From positions 62,001 to 126,000 of the forward strand of contig JAXGME010000004.1 of the NCBI GenBank assembly GCA_040768845.1: a stretch of DNA of 64,000 nt, in the 5' to 3' direction. The stretch's first letter is position 1. Every line of letters starts with the position of its first letter. The notes beneath the pieces are model-generated. The model had not been told where the DNA came from. It did no database searches and saw only the letters and a program-made list of their open reading frames with translations. The position numbers were made by a program, and so were the translations under genes. This document shows positions 1-8,138 of this stretch, piece after piece. Source of the DNA: JAEZHK01 sp040768845. GTDB taxonomy: Bacteria > Bacillota > Clostridia > Christensenellales > Aristaeellaceae.

Positions 1-720
1 CTGGCCACCTACGACGACGATATCGCCCAGGGCCGGATGCAGGAGCTTTCCGTGAACTTTGACGACAACTACCAGGGCCTGTACGTGCCGCGCTATGTGA
101 TCGAGGGCGACGCCGACCGGGGCATCGAGCCCAGCGCGCCGGATCTCAAGACCGTCGAGGACCTCAAAAAGTACGCCGACATCTTCCCGGATCCGGAGGA
201 CCCGGGCAAGGGGCGCATCTTCGGCGGGCTTCCGGGCTGGGAAGTCACCGCCATCATGGAAAAGAAGGTGCAGAGCTACGGCCTTGACGCGATGTACAAC
301 TACGTGCTGCCCGGCAGCGACGCGGCGATGAGCGCGGCGTTCGTGTCCGCCTGGGACAAGGGCGAGCCCATTGTGGCCTACTACTGGGAGCCCACTTGGC
401 TGATGGGCCTTTACGACTTCGTGCTGCTGGAGGACGCGCCCTACGAGCCCGAGGCCTATCTCCGGGGCGAGACGGCCTGCCCCGCCACCACGGTGACGAT
501 CTGCGTTTCCAACGATTTCGCCGCCTCCAACCCGGAGTACTGCGCGTTTCTCGCGAAGTACCGCACCTCCTCGGCGCTTTGCAGCGAGGCGCTGGCGCAC
601 ATGCAGGAAACCGGGGACGACTATGTGGCCACGGCGAAGTGGTTTTTGACGGAACATGGCGAACTGGTTGACCAGTGGCTCACCGCCGAGCAGGCGGCGA
701 CGCTGCGGGCGGCGCTGTAA
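1..720 (+). CDS. opuAC: Glycine betaine/proline ABC transporter substrate-binding protein, 5' truncated by window edge
   Basis: The frame is already open at base 1, so the signal peptide and N-terminal lobe lie outside the window; about 239 residues are visible. The sequence is typical of the OpuAC/ProX family that captures quaternary amines outside the cell: an aromatic cluster YYWEPTW, of the kind that cages the trimethylammonium group, and a C-terminal lobe ending in a helix rich in Gln/Ala. It is followed after 32 bp by the permease and then the ATPase of the same importer, which supports an osmoprotectant (or carnitine/choline) uptake role. Substrate choice within the quaternary amines cannot be told from this fragment. 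The internal ATG at 37 is not a real start because the frame continues upstream. Confidence 0.85.
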   Translation: MATYDDDIAQGRMQELSVNFDDNYQGLYVPRYVIEGDADRGIEPSAPDLKTVEDLKKYADIFPDPEDPGKGRIFGGLPGWEVTAIMEKKVQSYGLDAMYNYVLPGSDAAMSAAFVSAWDKGEPIVAYYWEPTWLMGLYDFVLLEDAPYEPEAYLRGETACPATTVTICVSNDFAASNPEYCAFLAKYRTSSALCSEALAHMQETGDDYVATAKWFLTEHGELVDQWLTAEQAATLRAAL

Positions 721-752
721 GGCCGCTTCCATGGGATGTGAGGTGAACGCGC

Positions 753-1658
753 TTGAGTGATCTTGGAAACTTTCCCTTTGTATTCAAGCCCGACGTGTCG
801 GCCATCGACAAGGCGATGCGCGGCTTTGCGGCCAGCGCTTCCTGGTTCTTTGAGGACATCATCGGGCAGGGGCTGATCCGCCTCGTCAATTCGATCAACT
901 GGATGCTCTCCCACATCCCGTGGTTTGTGCTGATCGCGCTGGTCTTCTTCCTGGGCTGGAAGGCCCGGGGCAAGGTTCGCAGCGGCATCCTCTACGCGCT
1001 TTTGATGTGCCTGGTGGGCGTGGTGGGGCTGTGGCAGATGATGTACCAGACCCTCTCCATCGTGCTGGCCAGCGTGCTGATCGCGCTGGCGCTGGGGTTC
1101 CCCATCGGCATTTTGCTGTCCGCATCCGACCGGGCCACCCGCGTGGTGCGCCCGGTGCTGGATACGATGCAGACGATGCCCGTATTCGTCTACCTGATCC
1201 CGGCGCTGCTCTTCTTCGGCATGGGGTCCGCCTCCGCGGTGATCGCCACGGTGATCTATGCCATCGTGCCGGTCATCCGCCTTACGAGCCTTGGCATCCG
1301 CCAGGTGGCGGCGGACGTGGTGGAGGCCTCCCGGGCATTCGGCGCGACGCGCCGCCAGACGCTGGTCAAGGTGCAGATTCCGCAGGCGATGCCCACCATC
1401 ATGGCCGGCGTCAACCAGACGCTGATGATGGCCATGGCGATGGTGGTCACCTGCTCGATGATCGGCGCGCGGGGTCTCGGCAGCGAGGTGCTGATCGCCG
1501 TCAACCGAACGGAGATCGGCCGCGGCCTGATTTCCGGCTTTTCGGTGGTCATCCTGGCGGTTTTGCTGGACCGGCTGACCCAGGGCTGGTTTGGCGACGA
1601 CAAAAAGAAAAAAGCCCAAAAGGCGGACAAATTGCCCGGGGGGGATCTGAATGGCTGA
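753..1658 (+). CDS. opuAB: Glycine betaine/proline ABC transporter permease
   Basis: 301 residues. Hydrophobic segments span roughly residues 50-270 and the binding-protein-dependent permease domain carries the EAA-type loop near residues 190-215 (EASRAFGATRRQTLVKVQIP), which docks on the ATPase. An N-terminal amphipathic stretch (residues 1-45) is typical of OpuAB/ProW. Translation probably starts at TTG 753, preceded by a GAGGTGA Shine-Dalgarno; no ATG fits the N-terminus. The 3' end overlaps the ATPase start by 8 bp, so the two are probably translationally coupled. The Lys-rich tail is cytoplasmic. Family assignment is firm; the exact substrate is inferred. Confidence 0.88.
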   Translation: MSDLGNFPFVFKPDVSAIDKAMRGFAASASWFFEDIIGQGLIRLVNSINWMLSHIPWFVLIALVFFLGWKARGKVRSGILYALLMCLVGVVGLWQMMYQTLSIVLASVLIALALGFPIGILLSASDRATRVVRPVLDTMQTMPVFVYLIPALLFFGMGSASAVIATVIYAIVPVIRLTSLGIRQVAADVVEASRAFGATRRQTLVKVQIPQAMPTIMAGVNQTLMMAMAMVVTCSMIGARGLGSEVLIAVNRTEIGRGLISGFSVVILAVLLDRLTQGWFGDDKKKKAQKADKLPGGDLNG

Positions 1659-2844
1659 GCGCGGCGGCGAGTACATCCTCGAACTGAAGAACGTTTCAAA
1701 GCTCTACGGCATCAATCGGGCGGAAGCCGCCCGCATGATGCGCGAGGGCTCGGACAAGGACGCCGTCTACAAAAGAACCGGCGCCACCGTGGCGCTCTGG
1801 GATGTGAATCTCAAGGTCCGCCGGGGCGAGATTTTCGTGGTCATCGGCCTCTCCGGCTCCGGCAAGTCCACGGTGGTGCGCTGCCTGAACCGGCTGCACC
1901 GGCCCACCGGCGGCAGCGTGCTGTTCGAGGGCGAGGACATCACAAAGTACGGAAAACGCGAACTGCTGGACCTGCGCCGGGGCAAGATGTCCATGGTGTT
2001 CCAGTCCTTCGGCCTCATGAGCCACCGGGACGTCATGGGCAACGTGGGCTACGGCCTCGAGGTGCGGGGCACGCCCCGCGCTCAGCGGGAGGAGAAGGCG
2101 CGGCAGGTGATCCAGATGGTGGGACTCTCCGGCTGGGAACACCAGAGCGTGGACAGCCTGTCCGGCGGCATGCGTCAGCGGGTGGGCATTGCCCGGGCGC
2201 TGGCCAGCGATCCTGAGGTGCTTTTGATGGACGAGCCCTTTTCGGCCCTGGATCCGCTGGTGCGCAGCGACATGCAGTTTGAGCTGCTCAAGATCCAGCG
2301 CAAGCTGGGCAAGACCATCGTGTTCATCACCCACGACATCGACGAGGCGTTCAAGCTGGGCGACACCATCGCAATCATGCGGGACGGCCGGGTGATCCAG
2401 GTGGACACCCCGGAAGGCATGAGCGCCAACCCCGCCGACGACTATGTGCGCCGCTTTGTGAGCAGCGCCGACCGGTCGAAGGTCACCAGCCTTCGCAGCG
2501 TGATGATCACCCCTGCCAGCCTTGCCCGCGTCACCGACCGGCCCGCCCAGGCCATTGAGTCCATGCGCAAAAACGCGCTGTCCACCGTCTACGTGGTAAA
2601 CCATGCGCTGAAACTGCAGGGTATCCTGACCATCTCCGAGGCGGTGCGCGCCCACAAGGAGGGCCTGCCCATCCCCGAGGTCATGAACCGGGACGTGGAA
2701 ACCGTCGCCCCGGACGAGACCGTCCACGCCATCCTGCCCCGCGCCGCCCAGTCGCCCTATCCGCTGGCGGTGGTGGACGAGGGCGGAAGCCTGATCGGCA
2801 TCGTCACCAAGGCGGCGGTGCTGGCCTCGCTGGCGCAGGACTAG
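1651..2844 (+). CDS. opuAA: Glycine betaine/proline ABC transporter ATP-binding protein with CBS domains
   Basis: 397 residues. The ABC domain shows Walker A (GLSGSGKST, about residue 66), the signature LSGGMRQR and Walker B LLMDEPFSALDP. The C-terminal 120 residues form two CBS motifs, as in OpuAA/ProV, where CBS domains sense ionic strength or nucleotides and gate transport. The long N-terminus before Walker A, with a KLYG..R...M motif, is also characteristic of this subfamily. It starts 8 bp inside the permease gene. The TAG stop (2842-2844) lies inside the left arm of a 164-bp inverted-repeat element, so the last codon may have been altered by that insertion. Confidence 0.92.
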   Translation: MAERGGEYILELKNVSKLYGINRAEAARMMREGSDKDAVYKRTGATVALWDVNLKVRRGEIFVVIGLSGSGKSTVVRCLNRLHRPTGGSVLFEGEDITKYGKRELLDLRRGKMSMVFQSFGLMSHRDVMGNVGYGLEVRGTPRAQREEKARQVIQMVGLSGWEHQSVDSLSGGMRQRVGIARALASDPEVLLMDEPFSALDPLVRSDMQFELLKIQRKLGKTIVFITHDIDEAFKLGDTIAIMRDGRVIQVDTPEGMSANPADDYVRRFVSSADRSKVTSLRSVMITPASLARVTDRPAQAIESMRKNALSTVYVVNHALKLQGILTISEAVRAHKEGLPIPEVMNRDVETVAPDETVHAILPRAAQSPYPLAVVDEGGSLIGIVTKAAVLASLAQD

Positions 2845-3005
2845 TCGTCCGCGAAGCCTAAGAACCGCGCTATGGCTGGATCTTTTCCTATCCGGCTGTG
2901 TCGCTCTCCGCTTAACGTAGCGCTGCTACGCCTGCGCTCCGGCTCCGTGCCGGGCAGAAAAATCTCTGCGCCCTATCATCGGTTCTTAGACTTCGTGGAC
3001 TACTA
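2842..3005. mobile_element. MITE-like 164-bp element with 26-bp imperfect terminal inverted repeats
   Basis: Left arm 2842-2867 and right arm 2980-3005 are inverted copies with about 23 of 26 matches. The interior has no reading frame worth calling. A CTAG is found at both outer edges (2841-2844 and 3003-3006) and may be a short target duplication or part of the arms. Size, non-coding content and position just after a gene fit a miniature inverted-repeat element or a large intergenic repeat. No transposase with matching ends is present here. A long bidirectional terminator is the alternative, but there is no T-tract. Confidence 0.55.
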
Positions 3006-3017
3006 GCGGTTCATCCA

Positions 3018-3062
3018 CTGTCCGGGCGGGTAACAATACCTCATAAACGAATGCCCGGACAG
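3018..3062 (+). promoter_or_regulatory. Leader stem-loop just upstream of the AlkD-like gene
   Basis: A perfect 10-bp inverted repeat (CTGTCCGGGC at 3018-3027, complement at 3053-3062) encloses an AT-richer 25-nt loop. It ends directly before the Shine-Dalgarno of the gene at 3082. It could influence mRNA stability or translation, or be a protein site; nothing in the sequence decides. Confidence 0.4.
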
Positions 3063-3081
3063 GCAGGAAGGCGGCGGAGCG

Positions 3082-3765
3082 ATGGATGTCCAATGGGTGA
3101 TGGCGCGCCTGGACGCCCTGGGCACCGAGGCCCGGAGAAAGCACATGAAAAAGCGCGGCGCGGGCGACCGCGTGTACGGCGTGCTGCGGCGCGATCTGCA
3201 CGCGCTGGCGGAGGAACTGGGCAGGGACCAGTCTCTGGCCCTCGCGCTGTGGGATACCCAAAACGCCGACGCGATGACGTTGGCCGCGATGATCATGGAC
3301 CCCGCAAAGCTGGAGCGGGACCGGGCCGAGCGGATGGTCGGGAGCCTCCGGTATACGGATCTTCTGGATGAACTGATGTTTGATGCCGTCGCGGAGGCGC
3401 CCTATGCGGCGGAACTCCGGGAGGCGTGGATCGGTTCGGCGGACGATGTGCTCGGCCGGGCCGGCTGGACGCTGGTGGTGGACGGCATTCTGCGCGGGAA
3501 GTTTTCGCCGGAAGCCCTCTCCCGATACGTGGACCGGGTGGAGCGCGGCCTCGCGGAGGCGCAGCCCCTCACCCAGGAGGCCATGAACCGCGCGCTGTGC
3601 GAAACCGGCATCCGCTACGAGGCGTTTACCCATCGCTGCATTGCGATCGGCGAGCGCCTGGGCGTGTACCGGGATCAAAAGGTGCCCAGGGGCTGCACCT
3701 CCGCCTACGCGCCCGATTGGATCAAGGCCGGCCTCAAAAGGCGGCGGCCCCCAAAGACTTCCTGA
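3082..3765 (+). CDS. DNA alkylation repair (AlkD-like HEAT-repeat) protein
   Basis: 227 residues, close to the usual AlkD length of about 220-235. The sequence is an all-helical run of HEAT-like repeats, with an N-terminal MARLDALGTEARRKHMKKRG segment of the kind seen in the AlkD family and a conserved Trp/Asp-containing middle (ELREAWIGSADDVLGRAGW). AlkD proteins excise N3- and N7-alkylated purines without base flipping. Several clostridial AlkD-fold proteins of unknown activity also exist, so the enzymatic call is by family only. The start at ATG 3082 has a purine-rich AGGAAGGCGG upstream. The gene stands alone between a MITE-like element and a strong terminator. Confidence 0.75.
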   Translation: MDVQWVMARLDALGTEARRKHMKKRGAGDRVYGVLRRDLHALAEELGRDQSLALALWDTQNADAMTLAAMIMDPAKLERDRAERMVGSLRYTDLLDELMFDAVAEAPYAAELREAWIGSADDVLGRAGWTLVVDGILRGKFSPEALSRYVDRVERGLAEAQPLTQEAMNRALCETGIRYEAFTHRCIAIGERLGVYRDQKVPRGCTSAYAPDWIKAGLKRRRPPKTS

Positions 3766-3779
3766 CGGCATCCGCAGCT

Positions 3780-3805
3780 CGCCCGCAGCCGCGGGCGCTT
3801 TTTTT
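3780..3805 (+). terminator. Rho-independent terminator after the AlkD-like gene
   Basis: A 7-bp GC stem (CGCCCGC / GCGGGCG) with a 4-nt loop is followed by C and seven T. It begins 14 bp after the stop codon. Confidence 0.85.
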
Positions 3806-3909
3806 GCGCCGGCGGTTTTGACTGCGCCCTGGATCGTCCGTTCCGCGGCACATTAACGTTCACATCCTCTCAGCCTGCGCAGGCATCGGAAAACAGTCCG
3901 CTACAAACC

Positions 3910-3961
3910 GAGAATAACATACTATTCTCATGTTGACACGAACGCAACAACACGGTAAAAT
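3910..3961 (+). promoter_or_regulatory. Promoter with upstream inverted-repeat operator for the sugar ABC operon
   Basis: TTGACA (3933-3938), 17-bp spacer, TAAAAT (3956-3961). Immediately upstream is an inverted repeat, GAGAATA / TATTCTC (3910-3916 and 3923-3929), three bases before the -35 box, in a position suited to an activator or repressor. The 5' leader to the start codon is about 110 nt. The surrounding 3806-4078 is AT-rich compared with the rest of the window and otherwise empty. Confidence 0.75.
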
Positions 3962-4078
3962 TTAAATAATGGTTTAGCCGTCCAAATCGGAAATGGTTTG
4001 TTTGTGTGTATTGCCTCAAGTGCGGATAAAGTGGGTAAACGCCCTCTTTATAAGTAGAAAAAAGGAGTGTGCCCTATC

Positions 4079-5134
4079 ATGAAGAAGATCCTGACCGTGG
4101 TTCTCGCCCTGGTGCTGACGATGGCACTGTGCGCGCCCGCGTTTGCGGCCGGCGGGAAGATCGGCGTCGCCATGCCGACGCAGGACCTGCAGCGCTGGAA
4201 CCAGGACGGCGACAACATGAAGAAGCAGCTTGAGGCCGCCGGCTACGAAGTGGATGTGCAGTACGCCAACAACGAGGTGGCGCTCCAGGTCTCCCAGATC
4301 GAGAACATGATTCTGGGCGGCTGCAAGGTGCTGGTCATCGCCTCCATTGACGGCAGCGCGCTGGGCACGGTGCTGGCCCAGGCCAAGGAAGAGGGCATTC
4401 CCGTCATCGCCTATGACCGCCTGATCATGAAGTCGGACGCCGTTTCCTACTACGCCACCTTTGACAACTACAAGGTCGGCACAATCCAGGGCAAGTTCAT
4501 CGAGGAGAAGCTGGGCCTGGCGGAAGGCAAGGGCCCCTTCAACATTGAGCTTTTCGCCGGCTCGCCGGACGACAACAACGCGTTGTTCTTCTTCCAGGGC
4601 GCGTGGGACGTGCTGAAGCCCTACATCGACAAGGGCCAGCTGGTTGTGCCCAGCGGCCAGACCGATTTCAACACCATCGCGATCCTGGGCTGGGGCTCCG
4701 AGGACGCCCAAAACCGCATGGACAACCTGCTGACCGCCTACTATTCCGACGGCAAGGCGCTGGACGCGGTGCTCTCTCCCAATGATTCGCTGGCCATCGG
4801 CATCGCCAACTCGCTGACCAACATGGGCTTCTCCCCGTACCCGATCCTGACCGGGCAGGACTGCGACAAGGCCAACATGAAGAACATCCTGGCGGGCAAG
4901 CAGTCCATGTCGATCTTCAAGGACACCCGCACGCTGGCGGCCAAGGTTGTGGGCATGGTGGACGCGCTGATGCAGGGCACCGAGCCGGAGATCAACGACA
5001 CCAAGACCTATGACAACGGCGACGGGAAGATCATCCCCTCCTACCTGTGCGACCCCGTGTACGCCGACAAGGACAACTATAAGGAACTGCTGATCGACAG
5101 CGGCTACTATACCGAGGCGGACATCACCGGCTGA
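4079..5134 (+). CDS. Sugar ABC transporter substrate-binding protein (ChvE/multiple-sugar type)
   Basis: 351 residues from ATG 4079, with Shine-Dalgarno AAAGGAG at 4060-4066; a GTG at 4067 in the same frame overlaps the Shine-Dalgarno and is rejected. A Sec signal peptide ends near PAFAA (about residues 20-24), and there is no lipobox cysteine at that site. The mature protein has the type I periplasmic-binding fold typical of ChvE and xylose/galactose-binding proteins: KIGVAMPTQDLQRWNQDG, a VLVIASIDG strand and an IPVIAYDRLI segment. It is followed by the ATPase and permease of the same family (GguA/GguB). The likely ligands are monosaccharides such as arabinose, xylose, galactose or glucose. 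A stem-loop at 5160-5189 separates it from the ATPase gene. Confidence 0.9.
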   Translation: MKKILTVVLALVLTMALCAPAFAAGGKIGVAMPTQDLQRWNQDGDNMKKQLEAAGYEVDVQYANNEVALQVSQIENMILGGCKVLVIASIDGSALGTVLAQAKEEGIPVIAYDRLIMKSDAVSYYATFDNYKVGTIQGKFIEEKLGLAEGKGPFNIELFAGSPDDNNALFFFQGAWDVLKPYIDKGQLVVPSGQTDFNTIAILGWGSEDAQNRMDNLLTAYYSDGKALDAVLSPNDSLAIGIANSLTNMGFSPYPILTGQDCDKANMKNILAGKQSMSIFKDTRTLAAKVVGMVDALMQGTEPEINDTKTYDNGDGKIIPSYLCDPVYADKDNYKELLIDSGYYTEADITG

Positions 5135-5159
5135 TCCGTTTCGCCGGCATTCTGAGGCG

Positions 5160-5189
5160 GGGGACGAACGGCAAACACCGTCCGTCCCC
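5160..5189 (+). promoter_or_regulatory. Stem-loop between binding-protein and ATPase genes
   Basis: A 12-bp stem with one mismatch (5160-5171 with 5178-5189) and a 6-nt loop. There is no T-tract, so it probably protects the upstream mRNA or causes partial termination, allowing excess binding protein over the membrane components. Confidence 0.65.
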
Positions 5190-5210
5190 GTCTGGGATTG
5201 GGGGATTCTC

Positions 5211-6758
5211 ATGGCCAAGGTTCTTCTCGAAATGCGCTCCATCACCAAGACATTCCCCGGCGTCAAGGCGCTGGACGACGTCAACATCCGGGTGGACGAA
5301 GGGGAAATCCACGCGTTGGTGGGAGAAAACGGCGCGGGCAAGTCCACCCTGATGAACGTGCTCAGCGGCGTCTACCCCTACGGCAGCTACACCGGCGACA
5401 TCATCTACGACGGCGAGGAGTGCCGCTTCAAAACCATCCGGGACTCCGAGCGCAAGGGCATCGTCATCATCCATCAGGAGCTGGCGCTGGTGCCCTATCT
5501 GTCCATCGCGGAAAACATGTTCCTGGGCAACGAGCGCGCCCGCCACGGCGTGGTGGACTGGGACGAAACCTACCACGCCGCCGAAAAATTTTTAAACGTC
5601 GTGGGCCTCCATGAAGGCCCGCGCACCCTCGTCAAGGACATCGGCGTGGGCAAGCAGCAGTTGGTGGAGATCGCCAAGGCGCTGGCCAAGGACGTGCGGC
5701 TTTTGATTCTGGACGAGCCCACCTCGTCCCTCAACGAATCGGACGCCAGGAAGCTTCTGGACCTTCTGCTGGCGCTGCGGCGGGACAAGGGCGTCACCTC
5801 CATCATCATCTCCCACAAGCTGAACGAAATTGCCTACGTGGCGGACAAGATCACCATCCTCCGGGACGGGGCCACCATTGAAACGCTGGACAAGGCGGCC
5901 GATGAAATCACCGAGGAGCGCATCATCCGCGGCATGGTGGGCCGGGAGCTCACGGACCGATTCCCCAGGCGGCCCTCCAACCCCGGCGACATTGCCCTTG
6001 AAATCGAGCATTGGACGGTCTACCACCCGCTCTACACCGAGCGCAAGGTGGTAGACGACGTTTCGATCAACGTGCGCAGGGGTGAAGTGGTGGGCATCGC
6101 GGGGCTGATCGGCGCGGGCAGGACGGAGCTGGCGATGAGCGTGTTCGGCCGCTCCTACGGCACCAACATCTCCGGCACGGTGAAAAAGGACGGCAAGGAA
6201 CTGGCGCTTCACAGCGTGTCCGACGCCATCAAAAACGGCTTTGCCTACATCACCGAGGACCGCAAGGGCAACGGCCTGGTGCTGATCGATTCCGTCAAGC
6301 GCAACCTGACGCTGTCGCGGCTGGACTTCGTGTCCGACCGGGGTGTGCTGGACAAGGACAAGGAGCAGAGCCAGGCCGAAAGCTACCGGGAAAAGCTCAA
6401 CATCAAGACGCCCTCCGTCGAGCAGCAGGTGGGCAATCTCTCCGGCGGCAATCAGCAGAAGGTGCTGGTGGGCAAGTGGATGTTCGCCATGCCGGACATC
6501 ATGATTCTGGACGAACCCACCCGCGGCATCGACGTGGGCGCAAAATTTGAAATTTACCAAATCATCAACCGCCTGGTGGCGGAGGGCAAGTCCATCCTGA
6601 TGATCTCGTCGGAGCTGCCCGAGATCCTGGGCATGTGCGACCGCATCTACGTGATGAATGAAGGCCGGCTGATCGCCGAGCTGCCCAGGGCTGAAGCCTC
6701 CCAGGAGAAGATCATGAACCGCATCCTCAAGGCGAGCAACAGAGAGGTGAGCGCATGA
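5211..6758 (+). CDS. Sugar ABC transporter ATP-binding protein, tandem ABC domains (GguA/MmsA type)
   Basis: 515 residues, the usual size for sugar ATPases with two fused ABC domains. Domain 1: Walker A GENGAGKST near residue 39 and Walker B LLILDEPTSSLNESD near residue 165. Domain 2 has the degenerate Walker A GLIGAGRTE near residue 300, and a full signature LSGGNQQKV and Walker B IMILDEPTRGIDVG, exactly the asymmetry known for RbsA/XylG/GguA. A CQxTE-type loop is not seen. It starts at ATG 5211 behind a weak GGGGGA site, and its stop overlaps the permease start (ATGA). It energises import of the sugar bound by the 4079 product. Confidence 0.93.
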   Translation: MAKVLLEMRSITKTFPGVKALDDVNIRVDEGEIHALVGENGAGKSTLMNVLSGVYPYGSYTGDIIYDGEECRFKTIRDSERKGIVIIHQELALVPYLSIAENMFLGNERARHGVVDWDETYHAAEKFLNVVGLHEGPRTLVKDIGVGKQQLVEIAKALAKDVRLLILDEPTSSLNESDARKLLDLLLALRRDKGVTSIIISHKLNEIAYVADKITILRDGATIETLDKAADEITEERIIRGMVGRELTDRFPRRPSNPGDIALEIEHWTVYHPLYTERKVVDDVSINVRRGEVVGIAGLIGAGRTELAMSVFGRSYGTNISGTVKKDGKELALHSVSDAIKNGFAYITEDRKGNGLVLIDSVKRNLTLSRLDFVSDRGVLDKDKEQSQAESYREKLNIKTPSVEQQVGNLSGGNQQKVLVGKWMFAMPDIMILDEPTRGIDVGAKFEIYQIINRLVAEGKSILMISSELPEILGMCDRIYVMNEGRLIAELPRAEASQEKIMNRILKASNREVSA

Positions 6759-7990
6759 GCAAACTGAAAAAGGCGCTGGGCGGGAACCTGAAGCAGTATA
6801 CCATGCTGATGGCACTGGTGGTCATCGTGCTGATGTTCCAGATGATGACGGGCGGCATCCTGCTCAAGCCCATGAACGTATCCAACCTGATCTTCCAGAA
6901 CGCCTACGTGGTGATTCTGGCGGTGGGCATGCTGATCTGCATCCTGACCGGCGGCAACATTGACCTGTCCGTCGGCTCCGTGGTGGCGCTGATCGGCGCC
7001 TGCGCGGGCACGTTCATCATCAACTGGAAGATGAACGTCTACTTTTCGGTGCTTCTTTGCCTGCTGGCGGGCCTTCTCATCGGCATGTGGCAGGGATTCT
7101 GGATCGCCTACGTGCGCATCCCGGCGTTCATCGTGACGCTCTCGGGCATGCTGGTGTTCCGGGGGCTGACGCTGCTCATCCTGGGCGGCCTCACCATCGC
7201 GCCCTTTCCGCAGGAGTACCTGATGTACTCCACCGGCTTCATCCCGGATTTTCTGGGGCAATGGCTGGGCCTGCCGGACCGGCCCAACACCACGGCCATT
7301 GCGGCGGGCATCCTGCTGGCGGTGGTGTTCGCCGTCTCCCAGATCCGATCCTACGCCGGCCGCAGGCGCAAGGGCTATCAGGTGGAGAGCCTGGCGGCGC
7401 TCGTCGTCAAGATGATCGTCATCGGCGCGGTGGTGGTGTGGTTCTTCTCCGTCCTGTCCCAGTACCGCGGCATCCCGACGGTACTGATCCTGCTGGGGCT
7501 GATCCTGGTGGGCTACGGCTATTTTACCTCCTCCACCGTCATGGGCCGGCACATCTACGCCATCGGCGGCAACGAAAAGGCCGCGCTGCTCTCGGGCGTC
7601 AAGACCAACAAAATGCTGTTTCTGGCCTATGTCAACATGGCGCTGCTCGCGGCGGTGGCGGGCCTGGTGTTCGCCGCCCGGCTCAACAGCTCGTCCCCCC
7701 AGGCGGGGCAGAGCTTTGAGATGGACGCCATCGGCTCCTGCTACATCGGCGGCGCCAGCGCCTACGGCGGCATCGGCACCGTGGGCGGCACGCTGATCGG
7801 CGCGCTGATCATGGGCGTGCTCAACAACGGCATGTCCATCATGGGCATCGACTCCAATACCCAGCAGGTGGTGAAGGGGCTGGTGCTTCTGGGCGCGGTG
7901 GCCTTTGACGTGTTGTCCAAGAAAAACCTCAAGCTGCCCTTCCTGAAGCGGCCGGGCAAGAAGGACAGGGGCGCGGCCCAGAGCCTTTGA
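6755..7990 (+). CDS. Sugar ABC transporter permease (GguB/MmsB type)
   Basis: 411 residues with about ten hydrophobic segments, longer than RbsC-type permeases (about 320) because of a charged insertion near residues 190-215 (RSYAGRRRKGYQVESL). That insertion is typical of GguB/XylH-like multiple-sugar permeases. The BPD_transp_2 core is visible, with GGNIDLSVGSVVAL near residue 68 and GGASAYGGIGTVGGTLIGAL near residue 333. It overlaps the ATPase stop by 4 bp. The positively charged C-terminus is cytoplasmic. No regulator gene adjoins this operon. Confidence 0.92.
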   Translation: MSKLKKALGGNLKQYTMLMALVVIVLMFQMMTGGILLKPMNVSNLIFQNAYVVILAVGMLICILTGGNIDLSVGSVVALIGACAGTFIINWKMNVYFSVLLCLLAGLLIGMWQGFWIAYVRIPAFIVTLSGMLVFRGLTLLILGGLTIAPFPQEYLMYSTGFIPDFLGQWLGLPDRPNTTAIAAGILLAVVFAVSQIRSYAGRRRKGYQVESLAALVVKMIVIGAVVVWFFSVLSQYRGIPTVLILLGLILVGYGYFTSSTVMGRHIYAIGGNEKAALLSGVKTNKMLFLAYVNMALLAAVAGLVFAARLNSSSPQAGQSFEMDAIGSCYIGGASAYGGIGTVGGTLIGALIMGVLNNGMSIMGIDSNTQQVVKGLVLLGAVAFDVLSKKNLKLPFLKRPGKKDRGAAQSL

Positions 7991-8028
7991 CCCGCGCGCA
8001 AAATAGGCCCATCGGCAGTCCGGCCCGT

Positions 8029-8072
8029 CCACAAGGTGCGCCCAGTCCGAAAGGACTGGGCGCACCTTGTGG
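8029..8072. repeat. Perfect 20-bp inverted repeat with GAAA loop between convergent genes
   Basis: Left arm 8029-8048, GAAA 8049-8052, right arm 8053-8072; all 20 pairs are canonical. It lies between the permease stop and the convergent ligase stop. Neither strand has a T-tract after the stem, so it would be an atypical bidirectional terminator or an mRNA-end-protecting palindrome. Confidence 0.75.
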
Positions 8073-8101
8073 AAAAGAAAAGAATGGTGGCCGAAGGCCT
8101 G

Positions 8102-8133
8102 CGCGCCCCGGTCCCAAGGGGAACCGGGGCGCG
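8102..8133. repeat. Second GC-rich inverted repeat, 3' end of the minus-strand lipid genes
   Basis: An 11-bp perfect stem (8102-8112 with 8123-8133) lies 5 bp beyond the stop codon of the minus-strand gene. It is probably the 3' end structure of that transcript; no U-tract is present. Confidence 0.5.
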
Positions 8134-8138
8134 GTCCG

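Noticed and set aside
8029..8072. Calling the 20-bp palindrome a classical intrinsic terminator
   Set aside because: No T-tract follows on either strand; recorded as an inverted repeat instead.
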